In this document: one piece after another, positions 1 through 8,355 of the stretch
Position numbering within the stretch: the first letter of the stretch is position 1
Layout: the number at the start of each line of letters is the position of its first letter
Assembly: GCA_016711405.1 (NCBI GenBank)
Contig: JADJSZ010000043.1
Location: forward strand, 1-48,908
Source: Candidatus Hadersleviella danica
GTDB taxonomy: Bacteria > Chloroflexota > Anaerolineae > Promineifilales > Promineifilaceae
Reading direction: 5' to 3'
Length of the DNA stretch: 48,908 bases
Translations under genes and position numbers: made by a program
Notes under the pieces: generated by a model
What the model was told of the DNA's origin: nothing
Seen by the model: only the letters and a program-made list of their open reading frames with translations
The model's database searches: none

Positions 1-913
1 TCTATCGCCACTAGCTTGCTCAATATTCCTGAAAATAAACTCTATGACAAGCCTCCTACGCAGGCTGGAATGGTGCACCTTGGCTAGACGATAACCATTT
101 CTCTGCTGAATCAGCTATTTGGCGTTTAAGCGATATGGTGGTCATGCCCAAGGTGGTGGTGCATATTGAGAGCATTGAAGAAGGCAAAGCGTTGTTGGCG
201 GGGGCAACACAACTCTTCTATGTTCAGGATGTGAGCCGACATTCCATTCAGTCCACTGACCCCGATTACCCCTATACCATTCGCTTTACGCCCCACCCAA
301 TTAGGTTGTAAAGTGGGTCACGACAACATACCCTGTGTGGAAGCGATGCTTGCCCCAGACCAGACGTATGTCCATCGCAATGCCAGCGTCGTTAAAACCT
401 ATATCGCCGATGAACCAGTGGCTTCTCCTGATGGGCAGTATTACATCTATCAGGATTACTATAATGATTTGACAGAGCAGAGTGCTTTAGGAACCTCTTT
501 GTTTAAAGCAGGTGAGACACAACGTCTAACTTATGGCTATCGGTATGGTTGGAATGCCGAATTTTTGGGTTGGGCACATGATAGCAGTGGGGCGTATATT
601 CTCTATCGCCCCCGCAGTGCGATGGGGGATTTAACCCGCTCGCAATACCCCATCCGCAAATACCTCGTGCCGGGGGCAGAAGCACGCGGCTTGCCCACGG
701 TCATCTCCCCGGCCGCCACCCCCCGCTGGTTGCCCACCCCAGATGTCACCCCGCCCACGCCAACACCTACCGAGGAAACACCTTCCTCATCCTCCTCTGC
801 TTCACCTTCTGTTTCTTGGCTCCTGCCACTCATAGGGATGGGGGCTTTAGGTCTCCTCTACTATCGCCCCAACTGGACAAAAGCGACAGGAATCGGGGGC
901 GTAGTTCTCCTCT
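1..913 (+). CDS. Surface-protein gene, tandem copy 1 (5'-partial, frame-disrupted)
   Basis: The window opens inside this gene. Bases 1-300 match the second copy (about 1095 bases further on) almost base for base, but an indel near 52-60 puts a TAG in frame and another near 282-292 shifts the frame again. From 313 the frame is open and reads a repeated motif (SPDGQYYIYQ, then HDSSGAYILYRP) that resembles WD40/TolB-like propeller repeats. A Thr/Pro/Ser-rich linker and a hydrophobic stretch (about 815-860, SWLLPLIGMGALGLLYY) follow, which looks like a C-terminal membrane anchor. The frame then runs without a stop into copy 2. I do not recognise a specific family. It is either a decaying duplicate or a gene with sequencing indels. 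Confidence 0.5.
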
Positions 914-915
914 TA

Positions 916-1861
916 ATGGCCCTCTCCATAACCAGTTGCATTGCCGTTGGCCCCAGCCCCAACTTTGACCCCGAAGCCTTGGATGTTCAAGGGGGACAAC
1001 TTGAAATAGTTATTCCTGCTGAACATTACATTTCCGAAGCACAAGTATCACCTGATGGAACTTGGCTATATTATACGTATCAGGGAGATAATGGGCGGTC
1101 TAATATCGCCACCAGCTTGCTCAATATTCCTGAAAATAAACTCTATGACAAGCCTCTAGCAGGCTGGAGTGGTGCGCCATGGCTAGATGATAACCATTTA
1201 TCTGCTGAATCAGCTATTTGGCGTTTAAGCGATATGGTGGTCATGCCCAAGGTGGTGGTGCATATTGAGAGCATTGAAGAAGGCAAAGCGTTGTTGGCGG
1301 GGGCAACACAACTCTTCTTCGTGCAAGGTAGTAGCCGCTACTCCATTCAATCCACTGACCCTGATTACCCCTATACCATTCGCTTTCGCCCTACCCAATT
1401 AGGTTGTGAAGATGGGTATGATTTCACACCCTGTGCGGAGGCGATGCTTGCCCCAGACCAAACTTACTACATTGACGGAACGGCGAGATGTCCCTAGTTG
1501 AACCAGTCTATTCGCCTGATGGTCAGTATTACATCTATCAAGAGGGCGTTATCCTGATGACCCTACCCATAGTTTAGGTGGCCAAGGCGATCAACTTTTC
1601 GAGGCAGGTAGCAACGAGCTTTTAGTTTATGGCTACCGCTATGGTTGGAATGCGTCGTTCTTAGGTTGGGCACATGATAGCAGTGGGGCATATATCCTCT
1701 ATCGCCCCGGAAGTGCGATGGGGGATTTAACCCGTTCGCAATACCCCATTCGCAAATACCTTGTGCCGGGGGCAGAAGCACGCGGCTTGCCCACGGTCAT
1801 CTCCCCGGCCGCCACCCCCCGCTGGTTGCCCACGCCAAATGTCACCCCACCCGCCCCGTAG
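916..1861 (+). CDS. Surface lipoprotein gene, tandem copy 2 (frame-disrupted)
   Basis: This is a second copy of the preceding gene. It begins at a hydrophobic segment ending in a lipobox-like ITSC just after the ATG at 916; the signal peptide looks too short from that ATG, so the true start may lie upstream and be hidden by an indel. The SPDGTWLYYTYQ and SPDGQYYIYQ repeats suggest a beta-propeller. The frame ends early at 1497, but homology to copy 1 continues in another frame (HDSSGAYILYRP near 1676-1710, then the proline linker) up to a TAG at 1859-1861. Unlike copy 1 it lacks the C-terminal hydrophobic anchor. Function is unknown; an extracytoplasmic propeller is my inference. Confidence 0.5.
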
Positions 1862-1910
1862 TAATCGCAAAACGGCGTACAATGGGTAGCCCTTACCCAA
1901 TCTTCTACTC

Positions 1911-1974
1911 GAGTGAATAGTGAGTAGTAAATAGTAGGTAGTTCCCCACTACTTACTATTTACTACTCACTTTT
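1911..1974. repeat. Heptad-word hairpin array, word AGTAGTA
   Basis: Four degenerate heptads (AATAGTG, AGTAGTA, AATAGTA, GGTAGTT) are followed by CCCC and then four reverse-complement heptads (ACTACTT, ACTATTT, ACTACTC, ACTTTTC). The whole folds as one long hairpin between the convergent 3' ends of the surface-protein gene and nadA. Confidence 0.8.
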
Positions 1975-2025
1975 CATCTATGTTTATGAGACTCATCTCA
2001 TCCACAACTATCTCTATCTCCCCCT

Positions 2026-3054
2026 CTACCCTATCCGCAACATCCTATCCACCGCCTGAAAAGCACGAGTGCGAATCGGCTCGGGCACATCCACCACATA
2101 GCGCGTGTGGCGCAACGCCTCCAGCGTGTCCTCCAACCGAATGCGGTTCATGTGCGGGCAACGGACGGTGCAGAGGCGGAGCATCTCCTTCTCCTCGTTG
2201 GCGGCCGCCACATTGTCCCCCATCGCGCACTCGGTCAGGAGCAGGTAGCGCGGGGCGTTGCTCTCCTGCACATAGCGAATCATGGCGGCCGTGCTCCCCG
2301 CAAAATCAGAGGCGGCCACCACCTCGGGGCTACATTCAGGGTGAGACAAAATCAGCACATCGGGGTATTCCGCCCGCACATTGGCAATGTCTTCGACGGT
2401 GTACTTTTCGTGGACTTCGCAACGGCCGTGCCAGCCTATCATCTGGTAATCGAGCGTCGTATCCGTGCCCACCCCGTTTTTGGTGGGGAAGATGATGTGT
2501 TTGCCCGTCTCGAGGCCTACGTTGCGGGCCAAATACTCATCGGGCAAAAAAATCACTGTGTCGGTCTGGAACGAATTGACCACGGCCGCCGCATTGCCCG
2601 ACGTGCAACAAATGTCCGATTCCGCCTTCACATCGGCGTAGGTGTTCACATAGGTGACGACGGGCACGCCGGGGAATTGCGCCTTTAGTTGGCGCACATC
2701 CTCGGCCGTGATGCTGGCCGCCAGCGAACAGCCCGCCTTCAGCGAGGGAATCAGCACCGTCTTGTTGGGGTTCAGAATTTTGGCCGTCTCGGCCATGAAA
2801 TGCACCCCGCAAAAGATGATGATGTCCTTATCGGTCGTCGCCGCTTTCCTGCTCAGTTCCAGCGAGTCGCCCACAAAGTCGGGCACGGTGTGGTAGAGGG
2901 CGGGTTCCATGTAGTTGTGCCCCAAAATCAGGGCGTTGCGCTCTTTTTTGAGCTGGTTGATTTCATCGGCCGCCTGCGCCTTCAAGTGCAATTCGGCCTC
3001 GCTGTAAAAATTGCCCAGCTTGCGCTGGAGGTGGGAGATGGTTTGGGTGTTCAT
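2026..3054 (-). CDS. nadA: Quinolinate synthase NadA
   Basis: NadA condenses iminoaspartate with dihydroxyacetone phosphate to quinolinate, using a [4Fe-4S] cluster, in de novo NAD synthesis. The 342-residue protein has the usual length and family motifs: LILGHNYM near residue 43, FCGVHFMAETAKILNP near 81-96, KAGCSLA near 106 (a cluster cysteine), YVNTYADVKAESD near 135, HPECSPEVV near 238 and ECAMGDN/CPHM near 275-300, which hold the remaining candidate cysteines. The ATG at 3054 has no Shine-Dalgarno site: a heptad array abuts the start codon directly. It lies downstream of nadC on the same strand. No nadB is visible, so the iminoaspartate source must be encoded elsewhere. Confidence 0.95.
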   Translation of the reverse strand: MNTQTISHLQRKLGNFYSEAELHLKAQAADEINQLKKERNALILGHNYMEPALYHTVPDFVGDSLELSRKAATTDKDIIIFCGVHFMAETAKILNPNKTVLIPSLKAGCSLAASITAEDVRQLKAQFPGVPVVTYVNTYADVKAESDICCTSGNAAAVVNSFQTDTVIFLPDEYLARNVGLETGKHIIFPTKNGVGTDTTLDYQMIGWHGRCEVHEKYTVEDIANVRAEYPDVLILSHPECSPEVVAASDFAGSTAAMIRYVQESNAPRYLLLTECAMGDNVAAANEEKEMLRLCTVRCPHMNRIRLEDTLEALRHTRYVVDVPEPIRTRAFQAVDRMLRIG

Positions 3055-3148
3055 AGTGAGTAGTGGTTAGTGATTAGTGGCTAGTGGTTAGTGGTTAGTG
3101 GTTAGGCCGTGTCCCTAGTCCGCAGTCCCCAGTCCCCTATCCCCCAGT
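3055..3148. repeat. Heptad-word array, TAGTGGT then AGTCCCC
   Basis: Seven heptads of the TAGTGGT type (3056-3104) are followed by a second array of AGTCCCC words (about 3115-3148). CCCCAGT is also the word of a short tandem repeat class known from heterocystous cyanobacteria. The array starts at the nadA start codon and runs into the 3' end of nadC, where it encodes the last residues. Confidence 0.75.
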
Positions 3149-3997
3149 CAATAAAAAGCTAATATCCAACGCCTGCACCGAGTGGGTGAGGGAGCCAACG
3201 GAGATGTAATCTACGCCTGTGGCGGCAATAGCGGCCACGGTGTCGAGGGTGACATTGCCCGATGCTTCGAGGGGGACACGGCCGTCTGCCACCTTCACCG
3301 CCTCCCGCATCTGCTCCAAACTCATGTTGTCCAACAAAATGCGGTCGAGATTGAGCGACAACGCTTGTGCCAGCTCCTCGAGGTTGCACACTTCCACCTC
3401 AATCGGCCGTTGCGCCGTGTCGTAGGCGCGCACGCGGGACACGGCCGCAGGGATTCCCCCAGCGGCGGCGATGTGGTTCTCCTTGATGAGTACCATGTCA
3501 TACAAGCCAATGCGGTGGTTTTGGCCACCTCCCAACCGCACCGCCCACTTGTCCAGATGGCGCAAGCCCGGCGCGGTTTTGCGCGTGTCCAAAATGATGG
3601 CTTTCGTGCCCGCTACCGCCTCCACAAAGCGGCGGGTTTGGGTGGCGATGCCGCTCATCCGTTGTAACAGGTTCAGGGCGGTGCGCTCGGCACTGAGCAG
3701 GGCACGGCCGTTGCCCGTCACTTCGGCCAGCAGTGCCCCTTTTTCCACCCAGCGCCCATCCACCGTGTGGGGCATAAATTGCACGGCCGCATCCAGTGCG
3801 GCAAAGGTTTGCGTGGCCACAGTCAGCCCTGCAATCACCCCATCGGCTTTGGCGATGAGGCGGCCGTTGGCAACGGCTGTGGCCGCTATCGTTGCCTCGC
3901 TGGTTACATCGCCACTCCCCAAGTCTTCGGCCAAAGCACGTTCGATAATTTGTTGTATGTCATTTGCTTGGTGCATCATCCTAATAGTGTTTACCAT
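3137..3997 (-). CDS. nadC: Nicotinate-nucleotide pyrophosphorylase (quinolinate phosphoribosyltransferase) NadC
   Basis: NadC makes nicotinate mononucleotide from quinolinate and PRPP, the step after NadA. The 286-residue chain shows the family signatures in order: LAEDLGSGDVTS near 20, the catalytic-core RTALNLLQRMSGIAT near 106-120, DTRKTAPGLRHLDKWAVRLGGG near 137-158, a Lys-Glu-Asn-His phosphate site near 173-176, EVEVCNLEE near 201, and the C-terminal EASGNV...SVGSLTHSV. I keep the ATG at 3997 because a good -10 box lies seven bases upstream, which would make the mRNA leaderless; an internal ATG about 18 bases in is the alternative. The last codons fall inside the CCCCAGT repeat array. 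Confidence 0.95.
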   Translation of the reverse strand: MVNTIRMMHQANDIQQIIERALAEDLGSGDVTSEATIAATAVANGRLIAKADGVIAGLTVATQTFAALDAAVQFMPHTVDGRWVEKGALLAEVTGNGRALLSAERTALNLLQRMSGIATQTRRFVEAVAGTKAIILDTRKTAPGLRHLDKWAVRLGGGQNHRIGLYDMVLIKENHIAAAGGIPAAVSRVRAYDTAQRPIEVEVCNLEELAQALSLNLDRILLDNMSLEQMREAVKVADGRVPLEASGNVTLDTVAAIAATGVDYISVGSLTHSVQALDISFLLTGG

Positions 3998-4004
3998 ACA
4001 CCAA

Positions 4005-4042
4005 AGTATAATGGCGTTTATTTAAGTGTCAATAGAACACTT
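4005..4042 (-). promoter_or_regulatory. nadC promoter with overlapping inverted-repeat operator
   Basis: On the minus strand TTGACA (4032-4027) is 16 bases from TATACT (4010-4005), and the nadC ATG begins seven bases after the -10, so transcription should start at the start codon. The -35 lies inside a perfect inverted repeat, AAGTGT-7-ACACTT (4024-4042). This placement is typical of a repressor site. NAD-pathway repressors such as NrtR or NiaR are plausible binders, but I cannot assign one. Confidence 0.6.
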
Positions 4043-4064
4043 AGGGGCGATTCACCAAAATTAG

Positions 4065-4086
4065 AAAAAAGGGGAGGCTCCCCCTG
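4065..4086 (-). terminator. Intrinsic terminator of purA
   Basis: Read on the minus strand, a GGGG/CCCC stem with a five-base loop (AGCCT) is followed by six T. It lies about 70 bases past the purA stop and ahead of the nadC promoter. Confidence 0.7.
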
Positions 4087-4090
4087 AAAA

Positions 4091-4146
4091 AATTACAAGT
4101 TACAAGTTGTCTATTACCTGCAACTTGTAACTTGTAACCTGTAACA
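4091..4146. repeat. Heptad-word hairpin array, word TTACAAG
   Basis: Two TTACAAG heptads plus a degenerate one, a short loop, then CTTGTAA repeated with variants (CTTGTAACCTGTAAC). It lies between the purA stop and its terminator. Confidence 0.75.
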
Positions 4147-4154
4147 GACCTCTT

Positions 4155-5441
4155 CTAAACCGCCACTTGCTCCCGTTCTGGCCCGACCGAGGCCATGCTG
4201 ACGGCCGTACGCGTGTGCGCGGCCACAAAGGCGATGTAATTTAGGGCATTGGCGGGCAAATCGGCCAGATGGCGCACCCCTGTCACATCTTCTTGCCAGC
4301 CCGGCAACGTTTCATAGATGGGTTGGCACCGCTCCAGCAATTCTGGCTCGGGTGGGAAATGGTCGAGCCGTTGGCCATCCAATTCATAAGCGACACAGAC
4401 GGGGATTTCGGGCAAGCCACTCAAAATGTCCAGCTTGGTCAGCACCAAATCGGTCAGGCTGTTGACCCGCACGGCGTGGCGCAAGACGACCAAATCGAGC
4501 CAGCCCACCCGGCGCGGCCGTCCTGTCGTCGTGCCGTATTCGTCCCACGGATTAGCCCCTGTGCCGCGCAAACGCACGGCCGCCTCCCCCTGCAACTCTG
4601 TCACAAACGGGCCACTCCCCACCCGACTGCTGAACGCTTTGGCCACGCCAAACACCTTGCCCACCACTTTCGGCCCCAGTCCCAGCCCTGTCAGTGCCCC
4701 GCCGGCCGTGGGGGAGGAGCTTGTCACAAAGGGATAGGTGCCGTGGTCTATATCGAGCAAGGTTCCCTGTGCTCCTTCGGCGAGGACAGATTGCCCCGCT
4801 TGCAACGCCTCGTCGAGCAAGACCGAGGTATCGGCCAAGTACGGGGCGATGCGTTGCGCGTAGTGGGCGAACTCGGCCGCAATCGCCTGCCCATCCAACG
4901 CTTCTGCCCCATGAATTTTAACCAGCCATTCGTTTTTGGCTTCCACGTGAGCCAGCACCGCATCGCCCAATGCTTCGGGGTTGGCCAGCAAGCCAGCGCG
5001 TAGCCCTGTGCGGTTGGCCTTGTCGGTGTAGGCGGGGCCGATGCCGCGCTGGGTGGTGCCGATGGCATCTTTGCCGAGGGCCGATTCGGCCGCTTTGTCT
5101 AGCGCAATGTGGGCAGGGGTAATCAGATGGGCGTGGCGGCTAATTTTCAGCCGCGCTGGGCTGACATCTACCCCCCGCGCCGCCAACCCATCTATTTCGC
5201 GCAAAAAGACAACGGGGTTAATGACAGTGCCGTTGCCAATCACGCACAATACCCCATCATGAACAATGCCCGAGGGGATGAGGTGTAACTTGAAGGTTTC
5301 GTGGCCGACGGCTACGGTGTGGCCAGCGTTGTCGCCGCCGCTGTAGCGGGCAACGATATGGGCTTGTTGAGCCAACAGGTCGGTGATGCGTCCTTTGCCT
5401 TCATCCCCCCATTGTGCCCCAATGATGATGTCGAGTGGCAT
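4155..5441 (-). CDS. purA: Adenylosuccinate synthetase PurA
   Basis: PurA joins IMP and aspartate using GTP, the first committed step to AMP. At 428 residues it matches the bacterial length. The P-loop-like GAQWGDEGKGRITD is at residues 8-21, NAGHT near 38, the IMP-binding QRGIGPAYTDKANRTGLRAG near 130-150, EGAQGTLLDIDHGTYPFVTSS near 220-240 and AKAFSSRVGSGPF near 269-281. On the minus strand an AAGGAG site sits about eight bases before the ATG at 5441. A 430-base leader containing an intrinsic terminator lies upstream, so attenuation by a purine-responsive leader is conceivable but unproved. Confidence 0.97.
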   Translation of the reverse strand: MPLDIIIGAQWGDEGKGRITDLLAQQAHIVARYSGGDNAGHTVAVGHETFKLHLIPSGIVHDGVLCVIGNGTVINPVVFLREIDGLAARGVDVSPARLKISRHAHLITPAHIALDKAAESALGKDAIGTTQRGIGPAYTDKANRTGLRAGLLANPEALGDAVLAHVEAKNEWLVKIHGAEALDGQAIAAEFAHYAQRIAPYLADTSVLLDEALQAGQSVLAEGAQGTLLDIDHGTYPFVTSSSPTAGGALTGLGLGPKVVGKVFGVAKAFSSRVGSGPFVTELQGEAAVRLRGTGANPWDEYGTTTGRPRRVGWLDLVVLRHAVRVNSLTDLVLTKLDILSGLPEIPVCVAYELDGQRLDHFPPEPELLERCQPIYETLPGWQEDVTGVRHLADLPANALNYIAFVAAHTRTAVSMASVGPEREQVAV

Positions 5442-5454
5442 GATTTCGTCTCCT

Positions 5455-5592
5455 TGTGAGTGGAAAGTGCTGAGTGCTGAGTGGAGTGAATAAAGTACAA
5501 AGTACGAATGACGAAGTACGAAATTGCTCGGGGGCTATCGTACTTCGTACTTTGTAATTCGTCCTTTTTTCAGTAGGCTCAGTGCTGAGTAC
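5455..5592. repeat. Nested word-hairpin array (GAGTGCT outside, AAGTACG inside)
   Basis: An outer pair, GTGCTGAGTG near 5467-5484 and CAGTGCTGAGT near 5580-5590, encloses an inner pair of heptad blocks: AAGTACA, AAGTACG and AAGTACG on the left, CGTACTT and its variants on the right. Two word families are stacked at one locus, upstream of the purA Shine-Dalgarno site. Confidence 0.75.
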
Positions 5593-5630
5593 CCATTCGG
5601 GTCTCGTCCTCAGTCCGTTTTTACGCATGA

Positions 5631-5671
5631 AAAAACCCGCTTTGGGGTTGGCCAAAAGCGGGCTTGGTTTT
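5631..5671 (-). terminator. Strong intrinsic terminator between tyrA and purA
   Basis: CCCGCTTT (5636-5643) pairs with AAAGCGGG (5655-5662). On the minus strand the stem is followed by six T. It also has a T-rich flank on the plus strand, so it may act in both directions. Confidence 0.8.
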
Positions 5672-5815
5672 TAGTTGTATCGAGTTGCACCTAGCTGTGA
5701 GAGGTGATAATCGGTGCGGTATTTTGTTGAGGGAAGGGTCGGCCGTGGCGGGGCTATCCCTGCTGGCCTAAAACTGGTTAAAGGCACGATGTTTGCCCCA
5801 TGAACTACGAATATG
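5633..5815 (-). ncRNA. Candidate small RNA or purA leader with intrinsic terminator
   Basis: This 180-base non-coding stretch has a promoter-like sequence at its head (minus-strand TCGCCA, 17 bases, TATAAT at 5827-5822) and the strong terminator at its tail. Inside, GGGGC and GCCCC pair around an inner GCCT/AGGC hairpin, and CACCT pairs with AGGTG further on. There is no credible reading frame. I matched it by eye against 6S RNA, SRP RNA, tmRNA and the ZTP riboswitch and found no convincing fit. It could be an independent small RNA or the attenuated leader of purA. Confidence 0.35.
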
Positions 5816-5821
5816 TTGCTG

Positions 5822-5850
5822 ATTATAGCGCACAGCGGAGCATGTGGCGA
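5822..5850 (-). promoter_or_regulatory. Candidate promoter for the 5633-5815 RNA
   Basis: The -10 is a perfect TATAAT and the -35 (TCGCCA) matches four of six consensus positions, with a 17-base spacer. It lies just past the tyrA stop. Confidence 0.4.
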
Positions 5851-5871
5851 GATGGGGTGGCGGGAGATTCT

Positions 5872-6719
5872 CTAGTGCTCGCCCTTATCGCGCCGATAGG
5901 CGGCGTATTCGGTTTGCCGCGCTTGGAGCCATGCCGCTAGTGCTGTCTCATCGCCGCGCTGAATGAGTTCGGCCACGGCCGCCAACTGCCCCTGATATTG
6001 CCCCAACTGCTCCAGCACCGCCTCCCGATTGGTGAGCAAAATATCGCGCAACATGGCGGGGTCGGAGCCAGCGAGGCGGGCTGTGTCGCGGAAGCCCGAG
6101 GCGCTGACTTGCCACAGACGGCCGTCTTGCGCCGCTTGCTCGGCCGCCACGCGCATGAGCACGCTGGCCGCCAAGTAGGGCAGGTGGCTGATGGCGGCCA
6201 CCATTTGGTCGTGCTGGGCGGCGGGGAGGAGGAGCGGCCGTGCCCCGACGGCCGCCACGAGTGCCTTCGCCAAGTCGCTCATCGTTTCATCGGTGCGGCT
6301 GGTGGGGGTGAGGATGAAGGTTTTGTGGTGGAAGAGGGTGGCCTCGGCCGCCTCTAGCCCCGCTATTTCTTTGCCACACATGGGATGGCCACCGATTGCC
6401 CGAAATTGGGGGGGAAGGGTTTCCATCGCCGCGCAAATGTCCCCTTTGGTACTGCCTAAATCGAGGATGGCGCACCCTCGGGGCGCAGGGCGGGCAGTTG
6501 TGCCAGCAGGTGCAAAATGGTGCGCACGGGGGTGGCGACTTTCACGCCTAAAGCCAACTCGTCGGTGACGCTATCGACCACGCCGTGGTGCAGGGCGTAT
6601 TGGCGGGTAGCGGCGTGTCGCTCCACGGCCGACAAATGGGCGACTCGGCCGCGCAAGGCCAAAGCCAGCGAGCCGCCCATCAGCCCCAAACCGATGATGC
6701 AAACGCGGAGGTGGTGCAT
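5872..6719 (-). CDS. tyrA: Prephenate dehydrogenase TyrA (one frameshift)
   Basis: TyrA oxidatively decarboxylates prephenate to 4-hydroxyphenylpyruvate with NAD in tyrosine synthesis. The N-terminal dinucleotide fold starts with CIIGLGLMGGSLALAL; the second part has DLGSTKGDI, the substrate motif GGHPMCGKEIAG, and a helical C-terminal dimer domain including ISHLPYLAASVL. The given sequence breaks the frame near 6470. Restoring one base in the two-base run at 6469-6470 joins GAP to ILDLGSTKGD and gives about 282 residues, a normal length. The ATG at 6719 has no Shine-Dalgarno site; a heptad array lies four bases upstream. Confidence 0.9.
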
Positions 6720-6723
6720 GGGG

Positions 6724-6806
6724 AGAGAAAAGTGAGAAGTGAAAAGTGAAAAGTGAGAAGTTTTGTGGTGACGGATTTTTACTTTTTACTTTTTACTTTT
6801 CACTTC
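6724..6806. repeat. Heptad-word hairpin array, word AAAAGTG
   Basis: GAAAAGTG/GAGAAGTG words (about 6724-6760), a 20-base loop, then TTTTTAC and TTTTCAC words (6777-6806). It fills the whole gap between the tyrA start and the end of the next gene. Confidence 0.75.
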
Positions 6807-6808
6807 TG

Positions 6809-8212
6809 TCAGGGCAAGTCGTATTTCAGCACTTGGTTGCCGTTGCGATCCATCACAAATAGTTCGTCGGCGAGGGTGATGGTGATGTTGAAGGCGACGG
6901 AGCTAGGGGCGGGGTAGGGGATGGTGGCGAGGTAACGGCCGTCTTCCCCATACACCTTCACATTTTGCGAGCCAGCGACATAGAGCCGCCCTGTGGTATC
7001 TACAGCCAGCGCTTGGGGGGAAGCGTATTGCGATTCTTCGTCCCGCCCCTCGCTACTCACCTTGTCTATCAGGTTTCCTTCGGGGTTGAAGTGCAAAATC
7101 GCCCCACCTGTCAGGAGGTAGATATCGAACTGGTTGCCCATGATGACTCGTTGCGGCCGCAAGTCATTGTCGTAGTTGCGCCCCAAATCGCGGAAAGTCG
7201 CCACCACCTCGCCTTGGGCGTTGTAGCGGGTAATTACATCCGATTGCCCATCGAGTTGTAAAGTAACCCAGCCGCCATCTATGGTTGGGGCGAGGTCTTG
7301 CACCAGTTGATTGTTGCTGGTTAGAGGGGCGATTTGTGCCCCTGTTTGGGCATCGTATTGCCACACTCGGCCGCTGTGTAACACAAACAAATTGGCCCCA
7401 TCGCGGCTGACAAAGAGGGTGGGCAGGTAGATATCTTCGCCGAGGCTGTAGGTGGTGATGAATTGTCCCGCTGGGTCGAAGAGTTGGACACGGCCGTCGC
7501 TGTAATCGGCCGTGTAGATTTGGCCTGCCCCGTCCACACCAATGGCACGGGTGTCGTCGAACTTGCCGGGGCCAGTTCCTTCGCCACCAAACTGCAAGGC
7601 CAGCGGGGCAAAGGCAGGCGTGGCGGTGGGGGCGGGTGTCGGGGTGTCGGGCACGGCCGTGCCCCGAATGAGAGAGGTGGCTGGCCCTTGTTGGCTGGGT
7701 GGTTCATTGGCGGTGGTTGGGGAGGTTGCCCCAATCGCTTCTTCGATGGTGGAGATAACGGCCGCCATACTACCCGCCATCGCAATCCAGATGCCCCCCG
7801 CAAGGCCAAACGTGAGCAAGGTGATAAAAAGAACGACCCCACAGCCAGCCCACCCTGCCCGCCGCACAACTTGGCGGCCGTCCTCCCCCAACACAATTGT
7901 TGTGGTGGAGCTGGCACCCATTGTGCCAGACGCTATTTGGCGCACAACTTGCTCCGCTTCGGTCTGCGACACCTTAAAAGCGTAGCGATAGATTTCGGCC
8001 GCTTCGGCCAATTGATTGTGGCGGGCCAATTGGGTAACACTCAATAAGGCACTCATGCCGCTATCTGTAAAGGTGGTGTTAGCGGCCGAACGCTGGCGCA
8101 ATGCCTCGGGGACGATGACGGTGGTGTTGCAGTAGGGGCATCGCACTGTCGTCTCACTCGTGTCATGGTCGAGCGAGGCATGGCAATTGGGACAGTGGAA
8201 GGTGTGTATCAT
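6809..8212 (-). CDS. Zinc-ribbon, membrane-anchored NHL/six-bladed propeller protein
   Basis: The protein begins with a zinc ribbon (CPNC near residues 6-9 and CPYC near 25-28), followed by a helical linker. One transmembrane segment lies near residues 120-150 (VVLFITLLTFGLAGGIWIAMAG), then a Pro/Thr linker (PDTPTPAPTATP) and a C-terminal NHL-type propeller with FGGEGTGPGKFDDTRAIGVDGAG and later repeats. The architecture implies a cytoplasmic ribbon and an outside propeller. I place the start at the ATG at 8212 because GAGGAAA sits about five bases before it; an upstream in-frame ATG at 8248 lacks such a site. The function is unknown; signalling or a scaffold role is inference. Confidence 0.75.
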   Translation of the reverse strand: MIHTFHCPNCHASLDHDTSETTVRCPYCNTTVIVPEALRQRSAANTTFTDSGMSALLSVTQLARHNQLAEAAEIYRYAFKVSQTEAEQVVRQIASGTMGASSTTTIVLGEDGRQVVRRAGWAGCGVVLFITLLTFGLAGGIWIAMAGSMAAVISTIEEAIGATSPTTANEPPSQQGPATSLIRGTAVPDTPTPAPTATPAFAPLALQFGGEGTGPGKFDDTRAIGVDGAGQIYTADYSDGRVQLFDPAGQFITTYSLGEDIYLPTLFVSRDGANLFVLHSGRVWQYDAQTGAQIAPLTSNNQLVQDLAPTIDGGWVTLQLDGQSDVITRYNAQGEVVATFRDLGRNYDNDLRPQRVIMGNQFDIYLLTGGAILHFNPEGNLIDKVSSEGRDEESQYASPQALAVDTTGRLYVAGSQNVKVYGEDGRYLATIPYPAPSSVAFNITITLADELFVMDRNGNQVLKYDLP

Positions 8213-8274
8213 AGCGTTTCCTCGGGCTGGGATTGGGTTTATGGACAACGGTTATAAACTGTTAGTTGGCACTC

Positions 8275-8355
8275 GTGTATTCCTCTGGTGTATAAGTCTA
8301 TTGGTGTACTGGTCTATTAAAATACACCCATAGACTTATACACCAATATACCCAT
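8275..8355. repeat. Long imperfect hairpin, word GTGTATAAGTCTAT
   Basis: TGGTGTATAAGTCTAT pairs with ATAGACTTATACACCA, with further GTGTA/TACAC repeats on both sides. It shares the repeated-word hairpin architecture of the other arrays. Confidence 0.75.

Noticed and set aside
2107..5003. Long plus-strand open frames opposite nadA, nadC and purA
   Set aside because: They are antisense shadows of high-GC genes with strong, conserved minus-strand products.
5633..5815. 6S RNA, SRP RNA or ZTP riboswitch
   Set aside because: The size fits 6S RNA but the ends do not pair into the closing stem, the SRP core motif is missing, and no ZTP consensus could be drawn.
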